Positions 34,261 to 42,292 of a DNA stretch of 64,000 nt are shown piece by piece. Position 1 is the first letter of the stretch, and the number at the start of each line of letters is the position of its first letter. Source of the stretch: CAYWPG01 sp964460035 (GTDB taxonomy: Bacteria; Pseudomonadota; Gammaproteobacteria; Nitrococcales; AK92). Below the pieces are notes generated by a model. The model had not been told where the DNA came from, made no database searches, and worked only from the letters and a program-made list of their open reading frames with translations. The DNA lies in the NCBI GenBank assembly GCA_964460035.1, contig CAYWPG010000003.1:1-64000 (forward strand). The letters are read 5' to 3'. A program made the translations under genes and the position numbers.

Positions 34261-35031
34261 TCAGCGCACCAGGCTGCCGCCATCGAGCGGGATGATCGCA
34301 CCGGTCACATAAGCGCCCGCGCGCGAGGAGAGGAAAATAGACATGCCCATCGCATCTTCAGGGGTGCCGATGCGGCCTAGCGGGATGTTTTGCTCCAGCC
34401 GTGCGCGCCCTTCCTCGGTGTCGGTCAGGAACGCCATCATCTTGCTCGGGAACGGTCCCGGCGCGATCGCGTTCACCGTAATACGATCCTTTGCGAACTG
34501 CGCAGCCCAGTTGCGCGTCATTTGATGGATAGCGGCCTTGCTGGGACCGTAGGAGAACGCATTGCCGCCGGTGCCGAACCCGGCCACGGAGCCGATGTTG
34601 ATCACGCGCGCCGGATCCTCGTCGCTCGCCGCAGCCTTGAGCAGCGGCATGAACTCCCGGGTCACGAAAAACGGCCCTTTGACGTTGATATCCAGCACTT
34701 TATCCCAACCGCTGGCGGGGAACTCCTCGAACGGCGCGCCCCAGGTCGCCCCGGCATTGTTCACGAGTATGTGCAGCTTATCCTCGTGCTGCTTGACCGC
34801 ATCGGCGAGCTGCTTCGCCCCGGCCTCGGTGGACAGATCGGCCGGCACGGAGATGCACTGGCCGAACTTGGATAGCTCCTCCGCAGCAGCATTGCAGTGC
34901 TCCGCCTTACGCGCAGCGATATAGACCTTGGCACCTGCCTCGACGAAACCGCGGGCTATCATGTACCCGATTCCGCGCGACCCGCCGGTCACCACAGCCG
35001 TCTTTCCGGCGATACTGAACAAGTCTTTCAT
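34261..35031 (-). CDS. RhlG-like short-chain dehydrogenase/reductase
   Basis: Predicted 256 residues. Classical SDR: cofactor motif 'VVTGGSRGIGYMIARGF' (TGxxxGIG), 'LVNNAG', Ser in 'VINIGSVAG' and catalytic Tyr-Lys in 'SYGPSKAAIHQ'. Overall pattern ('DPARVINIGSVAG', 'VNAIAPGPFPSKM') is very like Pseudomonas RhlG, an NADPH beta-ketoacyl reductase. The physiological substrate is not known. ATG 35031 has GAGGG 6 nt upstream; the frame extends to 35118 without similarity. Confidence 0.9.
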   Translation of the reverse strand: MKDLFSIAGKTAVVTGGSRGIGYMIARGFVEAGAKVYIAARKAEHCNAAAEELSKFGQCISVPADLSTEAGAKQLADAVKQHEDKLHILVNNAGATWGAPFEEFPASGWDKVLDINVKGPFFVTREFMPLLKAAASDEDPARVINIGSVAGFGTGGNAFSYGPSKAAIHQMTRNWAAQFAKDRITVNAIAPGPFPSKMMAFLTDTEEGRARLEQNIPLGRIGTPEDAMGMSIFLSSRAGAYVTGAIIPLDGGSLVR

Positions 35032-35550
35032 AGTGCCCTCGCTGTTTTGATTGCCGGCTCCCCTCTCCCTCCCAGGGAAGTCCGACGCTTTGGCGGCTCG
35101 TACAGTGCGATCCGCCATTCGGTGTTCGACGGCTCATGCCATCGAGGCAGTGAGGCGGCAATGCCGCGCGCCGATCCAGCACCCATCCGCCTGACCGATG
35201 AAACCTGCCTTGGAGCAGCGTTCTGAAACCATCCGGCATGGATGCCGTTCAGCACACTGCTGGAGCGGCCGGTGCATCGGCTGCAATAGAGCAAGGACGA
35301 TAATAGCCCAGCCAGCGAACCCCTGATCAATCCCCTGCCCCGGGTCGTGCGCGGTCGCCGCCGGCCCCGGGCCGGAAAGCGCAAGCCTCACTGTGAAGCG
35401 GAGGCTGGACGAACGACGAAATAACCAGCGCGCCGGGCCTCAGGTTTGGAGCCATCCAGCCGACACACTGTGCAGCGGCATACCCAAGCACGCAGCGCCG
35501 TCTTGCGATCGATATGTTCGCCGCGCCAGACGTTCAGGAGTCTCCCAGCA
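35032..35550. other. long intergenic region, no gene seen
   Basis: 519 bp between the divergent SDR gene and the diguanylate cyclase. Open frames here are short and lack ribosome sites or recognisable products. No tRNA, hairpin or repeat stands out. It presumably holds both promoters. Confidence 0.5.
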
Positions 35551-36780
35551 TTGGACAGGTTCATCAGCACCGCTCGCGCTTTACTGATCCCCGCTTCTAT
35601 CCTGCTGGCGGCCCATATGAGCCTGCCGTATCTGCGTGCCACGCCCAGCAGCTTCCATGTCCTCTTCCCCATCGCGCCTTACGCGGCCTGCGCGCTGGCG
35701 GCAGCGCTGGGGTTGCTGTTCGCGCAGGGCAGAGTCCTGATCACCGCCACGCTGCTAGCGCTGGCCATGGGCGCGGTGGACATGATCGTCGCCACCGCCG
35801 TCGACGATCCTTTTCACGCTGCCGCCGTGTTTACCGGCGCGACCATTCTGCTACCGATCAATCTGATGGTGTTCAGCAGCCTGCCGGAGCGCGGCACCCT
35901 GAATCAGTATGCTGCCCTGCGGCTGGCCGCTATCGGCGCGCAGATCGGCGCCATCGCCTGGATCGTTTACGCCCAGCGGGCCGATATCCTGCAGTGGCTC
36001 ACGACCCAGCACTTGCGAGCCATATACCCGGCACTACCGCTGCCCGATCTGGCCCTGGTCGCCTTCGTGATCGGGTCGCTTGCCTTGCTGCTGCGGCTTT
36101 GGCGTCATGGCACGCCGCTGGAGTCGGGATCGCTGGTCATCCTGCTGGCGCTAGGACTGGCGTTCACCCGCGCCGGACTGTTCGCGGTACCCCAAGCCTA
36201 CATCACCGCAGCGGCGCTGATCCTCACCGCCAGCCTGGTGCTGAATGCCCACCATATCGCGTTTCGCGACGAACTCACCGGTCTGCCAGCCCGCCGGGCA
36301 CTGGTGCAGCGGCTCGCCAGTCTGGGACGCCGTTACACCATCGCCATGCTCGACGTGGATCACTTCAAGCGCTTCAACGACACCTATGGCCACGACGTAG
36401 GCGATCAGGTCCTACGTATGGTCGCCTCACGCATACGCACCGTCGGCGGCGGGGGAAAAGCGTTCCGCTACGGCGGCGAGGAGTTCACTATCGTCTTTCC
36501 CGGCAAGTCGGTAGACGAGGCGCTGCCCTATCTGGAGGCGGTACGCGAGACAATTGCGAACTACGACATGGTGCTACGCGACGCGAACCGACCGGCCGAC
36601 AAGTCCGGTAAGCAACAACGGGGAAGCGGCAGCACGAAACGCAAAACAGTGAACGTAACGATCAGCATAGGCGTGGCCTCCCGCTCCAAGACGCTGCGAA
36701 CGCCCGATGAGGTGATCAAGGCAGCGGACGAAGCTCTGTATCGCGCCAAGAACGCCGGCCGCAACCGCGTCTCGGAGTAA
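35551..36780 (+). CDS. membrane-bound diguanylate cyclase (GGDEF)
   Basis: Predicted 409 residues from TTG 35551 (AGGAG 10 nt upstream); ATG 35617 would remove the first membrane helix, and the open frame runs up to 35446. About seven hydrophobic segments precede a GGDEF domain with 'FRDELTGLPARRAL', 'IAMLDVDHFKRFNDTYGHD' and active-site 'RYGGEEF'. The GGEEF loop and metal Asp are intact, so c-di-GMP synthesis is expected. The inhibitory RxxD I-site is absent (the position is Gly-rich, 'TVGGGGKAF'). A basic 20-residue insert ('DKSGKQQRGSGSTKRK') sits before the last strand. Start is uncertain. Confidence 0.85.
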   Translation: MDRFISTARALLIPASILLAAHMSLPYLRATPSSFHVLFPIAPYAACALAAALGLLFAQGRVLITATLLALAMGAVDMIVATAVDDPFHAAAVFTGATILLPINLMVFSSLPERGTLNQYAALRLAAIGAQIGAIAWIVYAQRADILQWLTTQHLRAIYPALPLPDLALVAFVIGSLALLLRLWRHGTPLESGSLVILLALGLAFTRAGLFAVPQAYITAAALILTASLVLNAHHIAFRDELTGLPARRALVQRLASLGRRYTIAMLDVDHFKRFNDTYGHDVGDQVLRMVASRIRTVGGGGKAFRYGGEEFTIVFPGKSVDEALPYLEAVRETIANYDMVLRDANRPADKSGKQQRGSGSTKRKTVNVTISIGVASRSKTLRTPDEVIKAADEALYRAKNAGRNRVSE

Positions 36781-37013
36781 CCTGGCGCGCGCTCCGCTCG
36801 GCCCGTTTTGCGCCAAGCGGGCGAGCCGAGGGCTGTCCCCTGCGGTGCGCACAGCACCGCCTGGCAGGGCCTGGCCTCGCGCCGAATGCATCCTGGTTTT
36901 AGCATGAGGCGGGCCGGTACGAGCGGCAACGCAGCCGCCTTTGCCCGGCACGGGAAGCACCCCATCTCAGCATCTACATCATGTAGAGCAATCACCCCGG
37001 AGCGCGCGCAGGC

Positions 37014-37799
37014 ATGATCGACTCCCTGCTCAATAAGGCGAGAGCAGCCAAACGCAGCGTCGTGAACAGTGTGCTGTTCGGACGCTTGCCGCGAATCGAC
37101 GCCGACGACGATGAAACCCCGTTTCCCCCGGTGGACAAGGCGTTGCGGCAGCCCAACGGCCTGCTCGCGGTCGGCGGCAGCCTGCGCCCGCGTCGCCTTG
37201 AGCAGGCATACAGAAGCGGCATCTTCCCCTACTTCACGGCCAAGGAATCGATCCGCTGGTGGAGCCCAGACCCTCGTTGCGTGCTGTTCCCGGCCGATAT
37301 CAGGATCTCCACCTCGCTGCGCAAGTGCATACGCCAAGGCCACTACCAAGTAACCTGCGATCAAGCCTTCTCCAGCGTCATGCACGCATGTGCAGCACCG
37401 CGGCCAGGGGTCAAAGACACCTGGATTACGCCGGCCGTCCTGAAGGCCTATCAGCGACTTTTCGATGCCGGCAACGCCCACTCCATGGAAGTCTGGAAAG
37501 ACGGCGAGTTGGTAGGCGGCTGCTACGGCGTGGCTCTCGGCGCTGCCTTCTTCGGCGAATCTATGTTTTCCCGCGCGCGCGACGCCTCCAAAGTGGCCCT
37601 GGTGTACCAGGCCCGCCAGCTGGAACGCTGGGGGTATCGCCTGATCGACTGCCAATTTCCGACCCCGCACTTGATCAGCATGGGCGCTGTGACGATTCCA
37701 CGACGTGAGTACCTCGAGCATCTGCGCTCGGCTCTGCGGCAACCGGGGCGTTCCGCTCCCTGGCGCTTCGATCCGGACTTCGATCCGCTCGCAGGATGA
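37014..37799 (+). CDS. aat: leucyl/phenylalanyl-tRNA--protein transferase
   Basis: Predicted 261 residues. Adds Leu or Phe to N-terminal Arg/Lys of proteins, marking them for ClpAP (N-end rule). Motifs: 'FPPVDKALRQPNGLLAVGG', 'AYRSGIFPYF', 'WWSPDPRCVLFP', 'GNAHSMEVWKDGELVGG', 'GESMFSRARDASKVALV' and 'LIDCQFPTPHLISMGAV'. An N-terminal extension of about 20 residues precedes the common core. The downstream membrane protein gene overlaps its stop as ATGA. Confidence 0.96.
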   Translation: MIDSLLNKARAAKRSVVNSVLFGRLPRIDADDDETPFPPVDKALRQPNGLLAVGGSLRPRRLEQAYRSGIFPYFTAKESIRWWSPDPRCVLFPADIRISTSLRKCIRQGHYQVTCDQAFSSVMHACAAPRPGVKDTWITPAVLKAYQRLFDAGNAHSMEVWKDGELVGGCYGVALGAAFFGESMFSRARDASKVALVYQARQLERWGYRLIDCQFPTPHLISMGAVTIPRREYLEHLRSALRQPGRSAPWRFDPDFDPLAG

Positions 37800-38497
37800 C
37801 GCGCATGGCATTGCTAAGCAGGCAATTGCGGCACGGTCTGGCGACGCTGCTGACCAGACCGCGCTTCCTATGGCACCGCCCCCGGCGGCATCCGGTCGTC
37901 ACCGCACGCCGCCAACGCCTGCCACTGCTACCCAAGCTTGCGTATACGCTTATGGTCGCTGCGGTAGTCCCCTGCTATCTCGTTTACTACGGCTGGCGAA
38001 ATCTGCTCTGGTTCTCCGATATCGCTCTGATCGCGCTGGCGTTCGCCCTGTGGCTGGAACACCGTTTGACCGTGAGCGCCGTGGCGGTAGGCACCTTGCT
38101 GTTCGAGCTGGCCTGGACGCTAGACTTTGGCTTTGCGCTCGTGTTCGGCGGCAGCCCCATCGGCCTGGCCAGCTACATGTTCGACGCCTCCATTCCCCTG
38201 TTCCTGCGCATGCTCTCGCTGTTTCACCTGGCGCTGCCGCCGCTGGTGGCCTGGCTGCTCTACCGTCTTGGGTACGATCGCCGTGCCTTCTGGCTGGCTA
38301 CGGGCGTTACCGCAGCGCTGCTCCCGGCAACCTGGCTACTGACCGAGCCGGACGACAACGTCAACTGGGTGTATGGAGTCGCCAAGCCGCAGGGCGCGGT
38401 TGCACAACCCACATACGTAGGCCTGCTGACAGCGGCCCTGCCGATAGCGGTATTCCGGCCGACCCACCGCCTGCTTATGCGCCTGTTCGGCCACTGA
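37796..38497 (+). CDS. hypothetical integral membrane protein
   Basis: Predicted 233 residues with a basic N-terminus of about 45 residues and about six transmembrane segments. It is not a recognised transporter or enzyme. A charged loop 'TEPDDNVNWVYGVAKPQG' lies between the last two helices and looks conserved in character. Its start overlaps the aat stop (ATGA), so it is translated by coupling; a functional link to Aat is not implied. Confidence 0.75.
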   Translation: MTRMALLSRQLRHGLATLLTRPRFLWHRPRRHPVVTARRQRLPLLPKLAYTLMVAAVVPCYLVYYGWRNLLWFSDIALIALAFALWLEHRLTVSAVAVGTLLFELAWTLDFGFALVFGGSPIGLASYMFDASIPLFLRMLSLFHLALPPLVAWLLYRLGYDRRAFWLATGVTAALLPATWLLTEPDDNVNWVYGVAKPQGAVAQPTYVGLLTAALPIAVFRPTHRLLMRLFGH

Positions 38498-38501
38498 CAG
38501 A

Positions 38502-38521
38502 GCTGCCGCCCTTCCGGCAGC
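38502..38521. terminator. hairpin after the membrane protein gene
   Basis: Inverted repeat GCTGCCG / CGGCAGC with a 6-nt loop, just past the stop at 38497. No T run, so moderate support. Confidence 0.45.
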
Positions 38522-38700
38522 ATCTCCCACAGGGGGGATCCTCACCCCGCCAAAACGCCACGCCGACCATGCCCCCAGATCCCTTGACCCGGGGCATGGC
38601 AGCTCCCCCCGCATGGACAAATGTGTGAAATCTGTCATAGTTGTAGCCCGTGCGGCATAGGGATTTTGCGGCGCCAGTCTAATCAGTGGGGAGAGATCAG

Positions 38701-39837
38701 ATGGCGCTGGTTGCGGCATCCTTTAACGAAATTGTCGTGGGCGACCGGTTAGCCCACTCGCTTTATGACGAGAAAGGCCGCCTGCTCCTGCGGGAAGGTG
38801 CCTTCATTACGACACAACGGCAGCGCGACGCGCTGATGATGCGCGGTGTCTTCCGCTATAAAGACACCGAGGACACAAAGTCGGCTTCGGCACAGCCAGT
38901 GCCGCAGACGGACCCTATCTACGACGACTACGCCTATCCATTCGAGCGCATCGACGCGCTCATTCAGCGGCTCTCGGTCGCGTTCTCCGGTCTACAGCAA
39001 GGGTCCGAGCAAGCGGCACAGTCCATCGTCGAGCTTGCGGGCGTGCTACAGCGGCTCTACAAACAGCACCCCGATGCCATGCTCGGCGCGGTGCATTTGA
39101 CTCATGAGTACGACTACACCCTCTGCCACCCGGTCCACTGCGCCATTCTCGCGCAGATGATGGCCGTCGCGCTGGGTTACGAAGCCGAACGGCAAGAGAG
39201 TCTGATCGCTGCTGCGCTCACGCAGAACATCGCCATGATGCGGCTGCAGGAGGAACTGCAGAAGCAAGAGGCCCCGTTGACCGACGAGCAGCGCCGCGAG
39301 GTGCATGCTCACCCCGAGCGGGCGGTCGCCATGCTTCGCGCGGCAGGCGTCACGGACGAGCTGTGGCTGCAAATCATCATGCAGCATCACGAAAAACCCG
39401 ACGGCAGCGGTTATCCGAATCAGCTGAGCGGGGACGAGGTGCTGGAGGAAGCGCAGCTACTGGCATTGGCCGATCGCTACGCGGCATCCATTTCCGCTCG
39501 CTCCTATCGCGACGGCATGCAGCCGCGCGAAGGGCTGCGCACCATCTACATGGCCCAGGACAAGATCTGCAGGGCAGACCTGGCGCAGCGTTTCATCAAG
39601 GAGATCGGCGTATATCCGCCCGGCTCCTTCGTGAAACTGGTCAACGGCGAGACTGCGGTGGTAATTCGCCGTGGCGGACCGCTGCAGCCCACGGTGGCGT
39701 CGTACATCGGGCCGCGCGGGGCGCCGCTGATGCGCGCGTTCCGTCGCGACACCTCGCGAGACAACTATCGAATCGTCGATTCCGTGTGGCCCGACCCCAG
39801 TATTCAGATCAATCTGACCTCGGTCTGGGTCTATTGA
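38701..39837 (+). CDS. HD-GYP domain protein with degenerate HD pair
   Basis: Predicted 378 residues. The N-terminal domain ('VVGDRLAHSLYDEKGRLLLR') is the DUF3391-like module seen in many HD-GYP c-di-GMP phosphodiesterases. The HD-GYP domain (about residues 130-305) keeps 'QHHEKPDGSGYP' (229-239) and 'ALADRYAA', but where active members have L-H-D-I-G it reads T-Q-N-I-A (174-178), so the metal-binding His-Asp pair is gone. It is probably a c-di-GMP sensor or scaffold rather than an enzyme (inference). ATG 38701 has GGGGAGAG upstream; the in-frame GTG at 38686 precedes that site. Confidence 0.85.
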   Translation: MALVAASFNEIVVGDRLAHSLYDEKGRLLLREGAFITTQRQRDALMMRGVFRYKDTEDTKSASAQPVPQTDPIYDDYAYPFERIDALIQRLSVAFSGLQQGSEQAAQSIVELAGVLQRLYKQHPDAMLGAVHLTHEYDYTLCHPVHCAILAQMMAVALGYEAERQESLIAAALTQNIAMMRLQEELQKQEAPLTDEQRREVHAHPERAVAMLRAAGVTDELWLQIIMQHHEKPDGSGYPNQLSGDEVLEEAQLLALADRYAASISARSYRDGMQPREGLRTIYMAQDKICRADLAQRFIKEIGVYPPGSFVKLVNGETAVVIRRGGPLQPTVASYIGPRGAPLMRAFRRDTSRDNYRIVDSVWPDPSIQINLTSVWVY

Positions 39838-40148
39838 GACTGGAGCCCGACAGTGGCGGGGCGGCGGCTCTGCTGCCCGCCGCCCCGCCTGGCCGCCTCA
39901 GGCTAATCCGTGCGCAATTCCGCGTAGCCTTTGCCATACTGTCCAGCTTCGGGAATATCGGCCTCAGCGGCCCGGCGACCAAGGGGCGGTCGCCGTCCCA
40001 GCGCCTCGCTCATGCGCCCGATGTCGGCACGCACCGCCGCCGACGCAGCGGCGCTCTTACCCGAGGGTAACGCAATCCGCCGGCAGGACCGCCACAAGTG
40101 TTATATTCGCACGCAACGTAACAACCAGAACAGGGGAGCACAAGCGGA
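39838..40148. other. intergenic region with terminator hairpin
   Basis: 311 bp. Holds the 13-bp hairpin at 39855-39889 and, near the aldehyde dehydrogenase, a TATATT hexamer (40102-40107) that could be a -10 element, without a clear -35. No gene seen. Confidence 0.5.
39855..39889. terminator. GC-rich hairpin after the HD-GYP gene
   Basis: Perfect 13-bp stem GGCGGGGCGGCGG / CCGCCGCCCCGCC with a 9-nt loop, 17 bp past the stop. No T tract follows. Confidence 0.65.
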
Positions 40149-41579
40149 ATGGTCGACTACACCAAGTTTTATATCGACGGCCAGTGGGTCACGCCCAAGG
40201 GTACGCAGACGCTGGAAGTCATTAATCCGGCCACCGAGGAACCGTGCGCCAGCATCGTGCTCGGCAACCGGGAAGACGTGGATCTGGCGGTAGCTGCAGC
40301 CAGGCGCGCCTTCGATAGCTATTCGCAGACTACGCGCGAGGAGCGTATCGCGCTTCTGGAACGTGTCGTTGCCGTCTACAAGAAGCGCATGGGCGAACTG
40401 GCCGAAGCCGTCTCATTGGAGATGGGTGCCCCGACCAAGCTCGCTCAGGCTGCCCAAGTTCCCTCAGGTCTGGGCCATTTGGTTACCGCTCTGAACGTGC
40501 TCAAGGAGTTCGAATTCGAGGAGCGGATCGGCACCACGCTGGTCGTGCGCGAGCCGATCGGGGTCTGCAGCCTGATCACGCCTTGGAACTGGCCGCTGAA
40601 CCAGATGACCTGCAAGGTCGCCCCGGCGCTCGCGGTGGGCTGCACCATGGTGCTCAAGCCCTCCGAGATCGCACCCCTGTCGGCAGCGCTGTTCGCCGAT
40701 ATTCTTCACGAAGCCGGTGTACCGCAGGGCGTGTTCAACCTTGTGCACGGCGACGGGCCGGTCGTGGGCGTTGCGCTCTCCTCGCATCCGGACGTCGACA
40801 TGGTGTCGTTCACCGGTTCCACTCGCGCCGGCCGCGAGGTAGCCAAGAACGCCGCTGATACCATCAAGCGCGTTACCCAAGAGCTGGGCGGCAAATCGGC
40901 CAATATCCTGCTCGATGATGTGGACTTCGCCAAGGCTGTGACCGCCGGCGTGCGGGGGGTTATGAACAACTCCGGACAATCGTGCAACGCGCCCACTCGT
41001 ATGCTGGTGCCGCACTCCCGCATGGACGAGGTGGCGGCGATCGCGAAGGCCGCCGCGGAGAGCATCAAAGTCGGCGACCCGCAAGACCCCGAGACGACCA
41101 TAGGTCCGGTGGTATCCGAAGCGCAGTGGCAGAAGATCCAGAGCCTGATCGAAACGGGCATTGCGGAAGGGGCGAAGCTGATCGCCGGCGGCCTCGGCCG
41201 GCCGGAAGGCCTTGAGCGCGGCTACTACGTACGCCCGACGGTATTCACCCATGTCAGCAACGACATGACCATCGCCCGCGAGGAGATCTTCGGCCCGGTG
41301 CTGTCCATCATCGGCTACGAGGACGAGGACGATGCCGTGCGCATTGCCAACGACACGCGCTACGGCCTATCCGGCTACGTCTCCTCCGCCAGCCTGGATC
41401 GCGCCCGCAACGTCGCCCGCCGCATCCGCACCGGTATGGTGCACATCAACGGTGCGCCGGCCGACAACAAGGCGCCTTTCGGCGGCTACAAAGAGTCGGG
41501 CAACGGACGTGAGTGGGGCCATCACGGCTTTCTGGACTTTCTCGAAACTAAGTCCATGTTCGGCTACAACCCGGCCTAA
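40149..41579 (+). CDS. NAD(P)-dependent aldehyde dehydrogenase
   Basis: Predicted 476 residues, full length for the ALDH superfamily. Catalytic Cys279 ('NNSGQSCNAPTRMLV') and general-base Glu245 ('TQELGGKSANILL'), with 'TPWNWPLNQ', 'LKPSEIAP', 'FTGSTRAGR' and 'EIFGPVLSI' all present. Oxidises an aldehyde to its acid; substrate not predictable. A CAGGGGAGCA stretch precedes ATG 40149. Stands alone. Confidence 0.95.
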   Translation: MVDYTKFYIDGQWVTPKGTQTLEVINPATEEPCASIVLGNREDVDLAVAAARRAFDSYSQTTREERIALLERVVAVYKKRMGELAEAVSLEMGAPTKLAQAAQVPSGLGHLVTALNVLKEFEFEERIGTTLVVREPIGVCSLITPWNWPLNQMTCKVAPALAVGCTMVLKPSEIAPLSAALFADILHEAGVPQGVFNLVHGDGPVVGVALSSHPDVDMVSFTGSTRAGREVAKNAADTIKRVTQELGGKSANILLDDVDFAKAVTAGVRGVMNNSGQSCNAPTRMLVPHSRMDEVAAIAKAAAESIKVGDPQDPETTIGPVVSEAQWQKIQSLIETGIAEGAKLIAGGLGRPEGLERGYYVRPTVFTHVSNDMTIAREEIFGPVLSIIGYEDEDDAVRIANDTRYGLSGYVSSASLDRARNVARRIRTGMVHINGAPADNKAPFGGYKESGNGREWGHHGFLDFLETKSMFGYNPA

Positions 41580-41608
41580 TAGGCTCTGCCATTGGCATCG
41601 ATACGGGT

Positions 41609-41640
41609 GGAACCGGCGCGTGCTTACGCGCGTCGGTTCC
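41609..41640. terminator. bidirectional hairpin overlapping the end of the Lar-family gene
   Basis: GGAACCG-GCGCG / CGCGC-(GT)-CGGTTCC with a TGCTTA loop. The loop contains the complement of the Lar gene stop codon. It lies between convergent genes. Confidence 0.65.
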
Positions 41641-41800
41641 ATGCCTTGACCGCATCCTCCCGCTTGGCTTTCTCCGGCCCCTGCGCCAGGCACTTATCGC
41701 AGTACACCACCCAGAAGGGATCGTAGCCAGGCTGTCCTCTGTCGTGGTAAATCTCCGCTACGCCCCCGCAGAACGGGCATGGCAACAACTTCTCCATCAT
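41624..41800 (-). CDS. Lar-family (restriction alleviation-like) small zinc protein
   Basis: Predicted 58 residues. 'LLPCPFCGG' near the N-terminus, 'VYCDKCLAQGP' in the middle and 'AVKAWNRRA' at the end are the pattern of the Lar family, whose Rac-prophage founder modulates type I restriction. Two CxxC pairs would bind one zinc. GGAGG lies 5 nt before the ATGATG start. Most Lar proteins are phage-encoded, but no phage genes flank this one; chromosomal members have unknown roles. Confidence 0.75.
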   Translation of the reverse strand: MMEKLLPCPFCGGVAEIYHDRGQPGYDPFWVVYCDKCLAQGPEKAKREDAVKAWNRRA

Positions 41801-41903
41801 CACGTCCTCCAGAACATCGAACTGGGAGAGCTTACGGGGCAATGCGAGCCGGTGCCACCGCAAAGACTGGAGCGCATCAGGGATGGAGGTCTTTGCCACG
41901 GTT

Positions 41904-41958
41904 GGTGGGTAGGATGAAGAGCCGCACCGGGGACCGCGCCCACAGGCAGTCTCTTCTA
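41904..41958 (+). repeat. 55-bp repeat, left copy
   Basis: Identical to 42059-42113 and ends exactly at the N gap. Begins GGTGGGTAGGATGAAGAGCC. The pairing and length suggest a contig overlap rather than a biological repeat, but a true tandem repeat cannot be excluded. Confidence 0.9.
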
Positions 41959-42058
41959 NNNNNNNNNNNNNNNNNNNNNNNNNNNNNNNNNNNNNNNNNN
42001 NNNNNNNNNNNNNNNNNNNNNNNNNNNNNNNNNNNNNNNNNNNNNNNNNNNNNNNNNN
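41959..42058. other. assembly gap (100 N)
   Basis: Exactly 100 undetermined bases, the usual placeholder for a scaffold gap of unknown size. Confidence 1.
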
Positions 42059-42113
42059 GGTGGGTAGGATGAAGAGCCGCACCGGGGACCGCGCCCACAG
42101 GCAGTCTCTTCTA
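42059..42113 (+). repeat. 55-bp repeat, right copy
   Basis: Identical to 41904-41958 and begins exactly at the end of the N gap. Confidence 0.9.
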
Positions 42114-42292
42114 CAGCCCGGTGGGCAGGCCGCTCCCGCGGGAGACTCCCACAGTCCAATGCGACCAGCCACTGAGGGAACACTACGCTGGGCGCCAAGG
42201 CTGTCACGCACGCGGTCCCTGCCGGTTGAAAGCGGCCTGACCGGCAGCTCCTGACTCTCCCGCGAGGTGGCGGTGCCCACACACCAACAAGC

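Larger units (their letters stand above)
41801..42292. other. intergenic region containing the scaffold gap
   Basis: About 490 bp with no recognisable gene. Contains the 100-N gap, the 55-bp copies on both sides, and just after them a structured GC-rich segment (42121-42152) with the palindrome CTCCCGCGGGAG inside GTGGG...CCCAC. Confidence 0.6.

Noticed and set aside
36561..37811. 416-codon minus-strand open frame
   Set aside because: Antisense to aat and the end of the diguanylate cyclase; no ribosome site and no recognisable domain.
41904..42113. CRISPR or insertion-sequence repeat at the gap
   Set aside because: Only two copies, placed exactly at the gap edges, no spacers, no inverted ends, no transposase.
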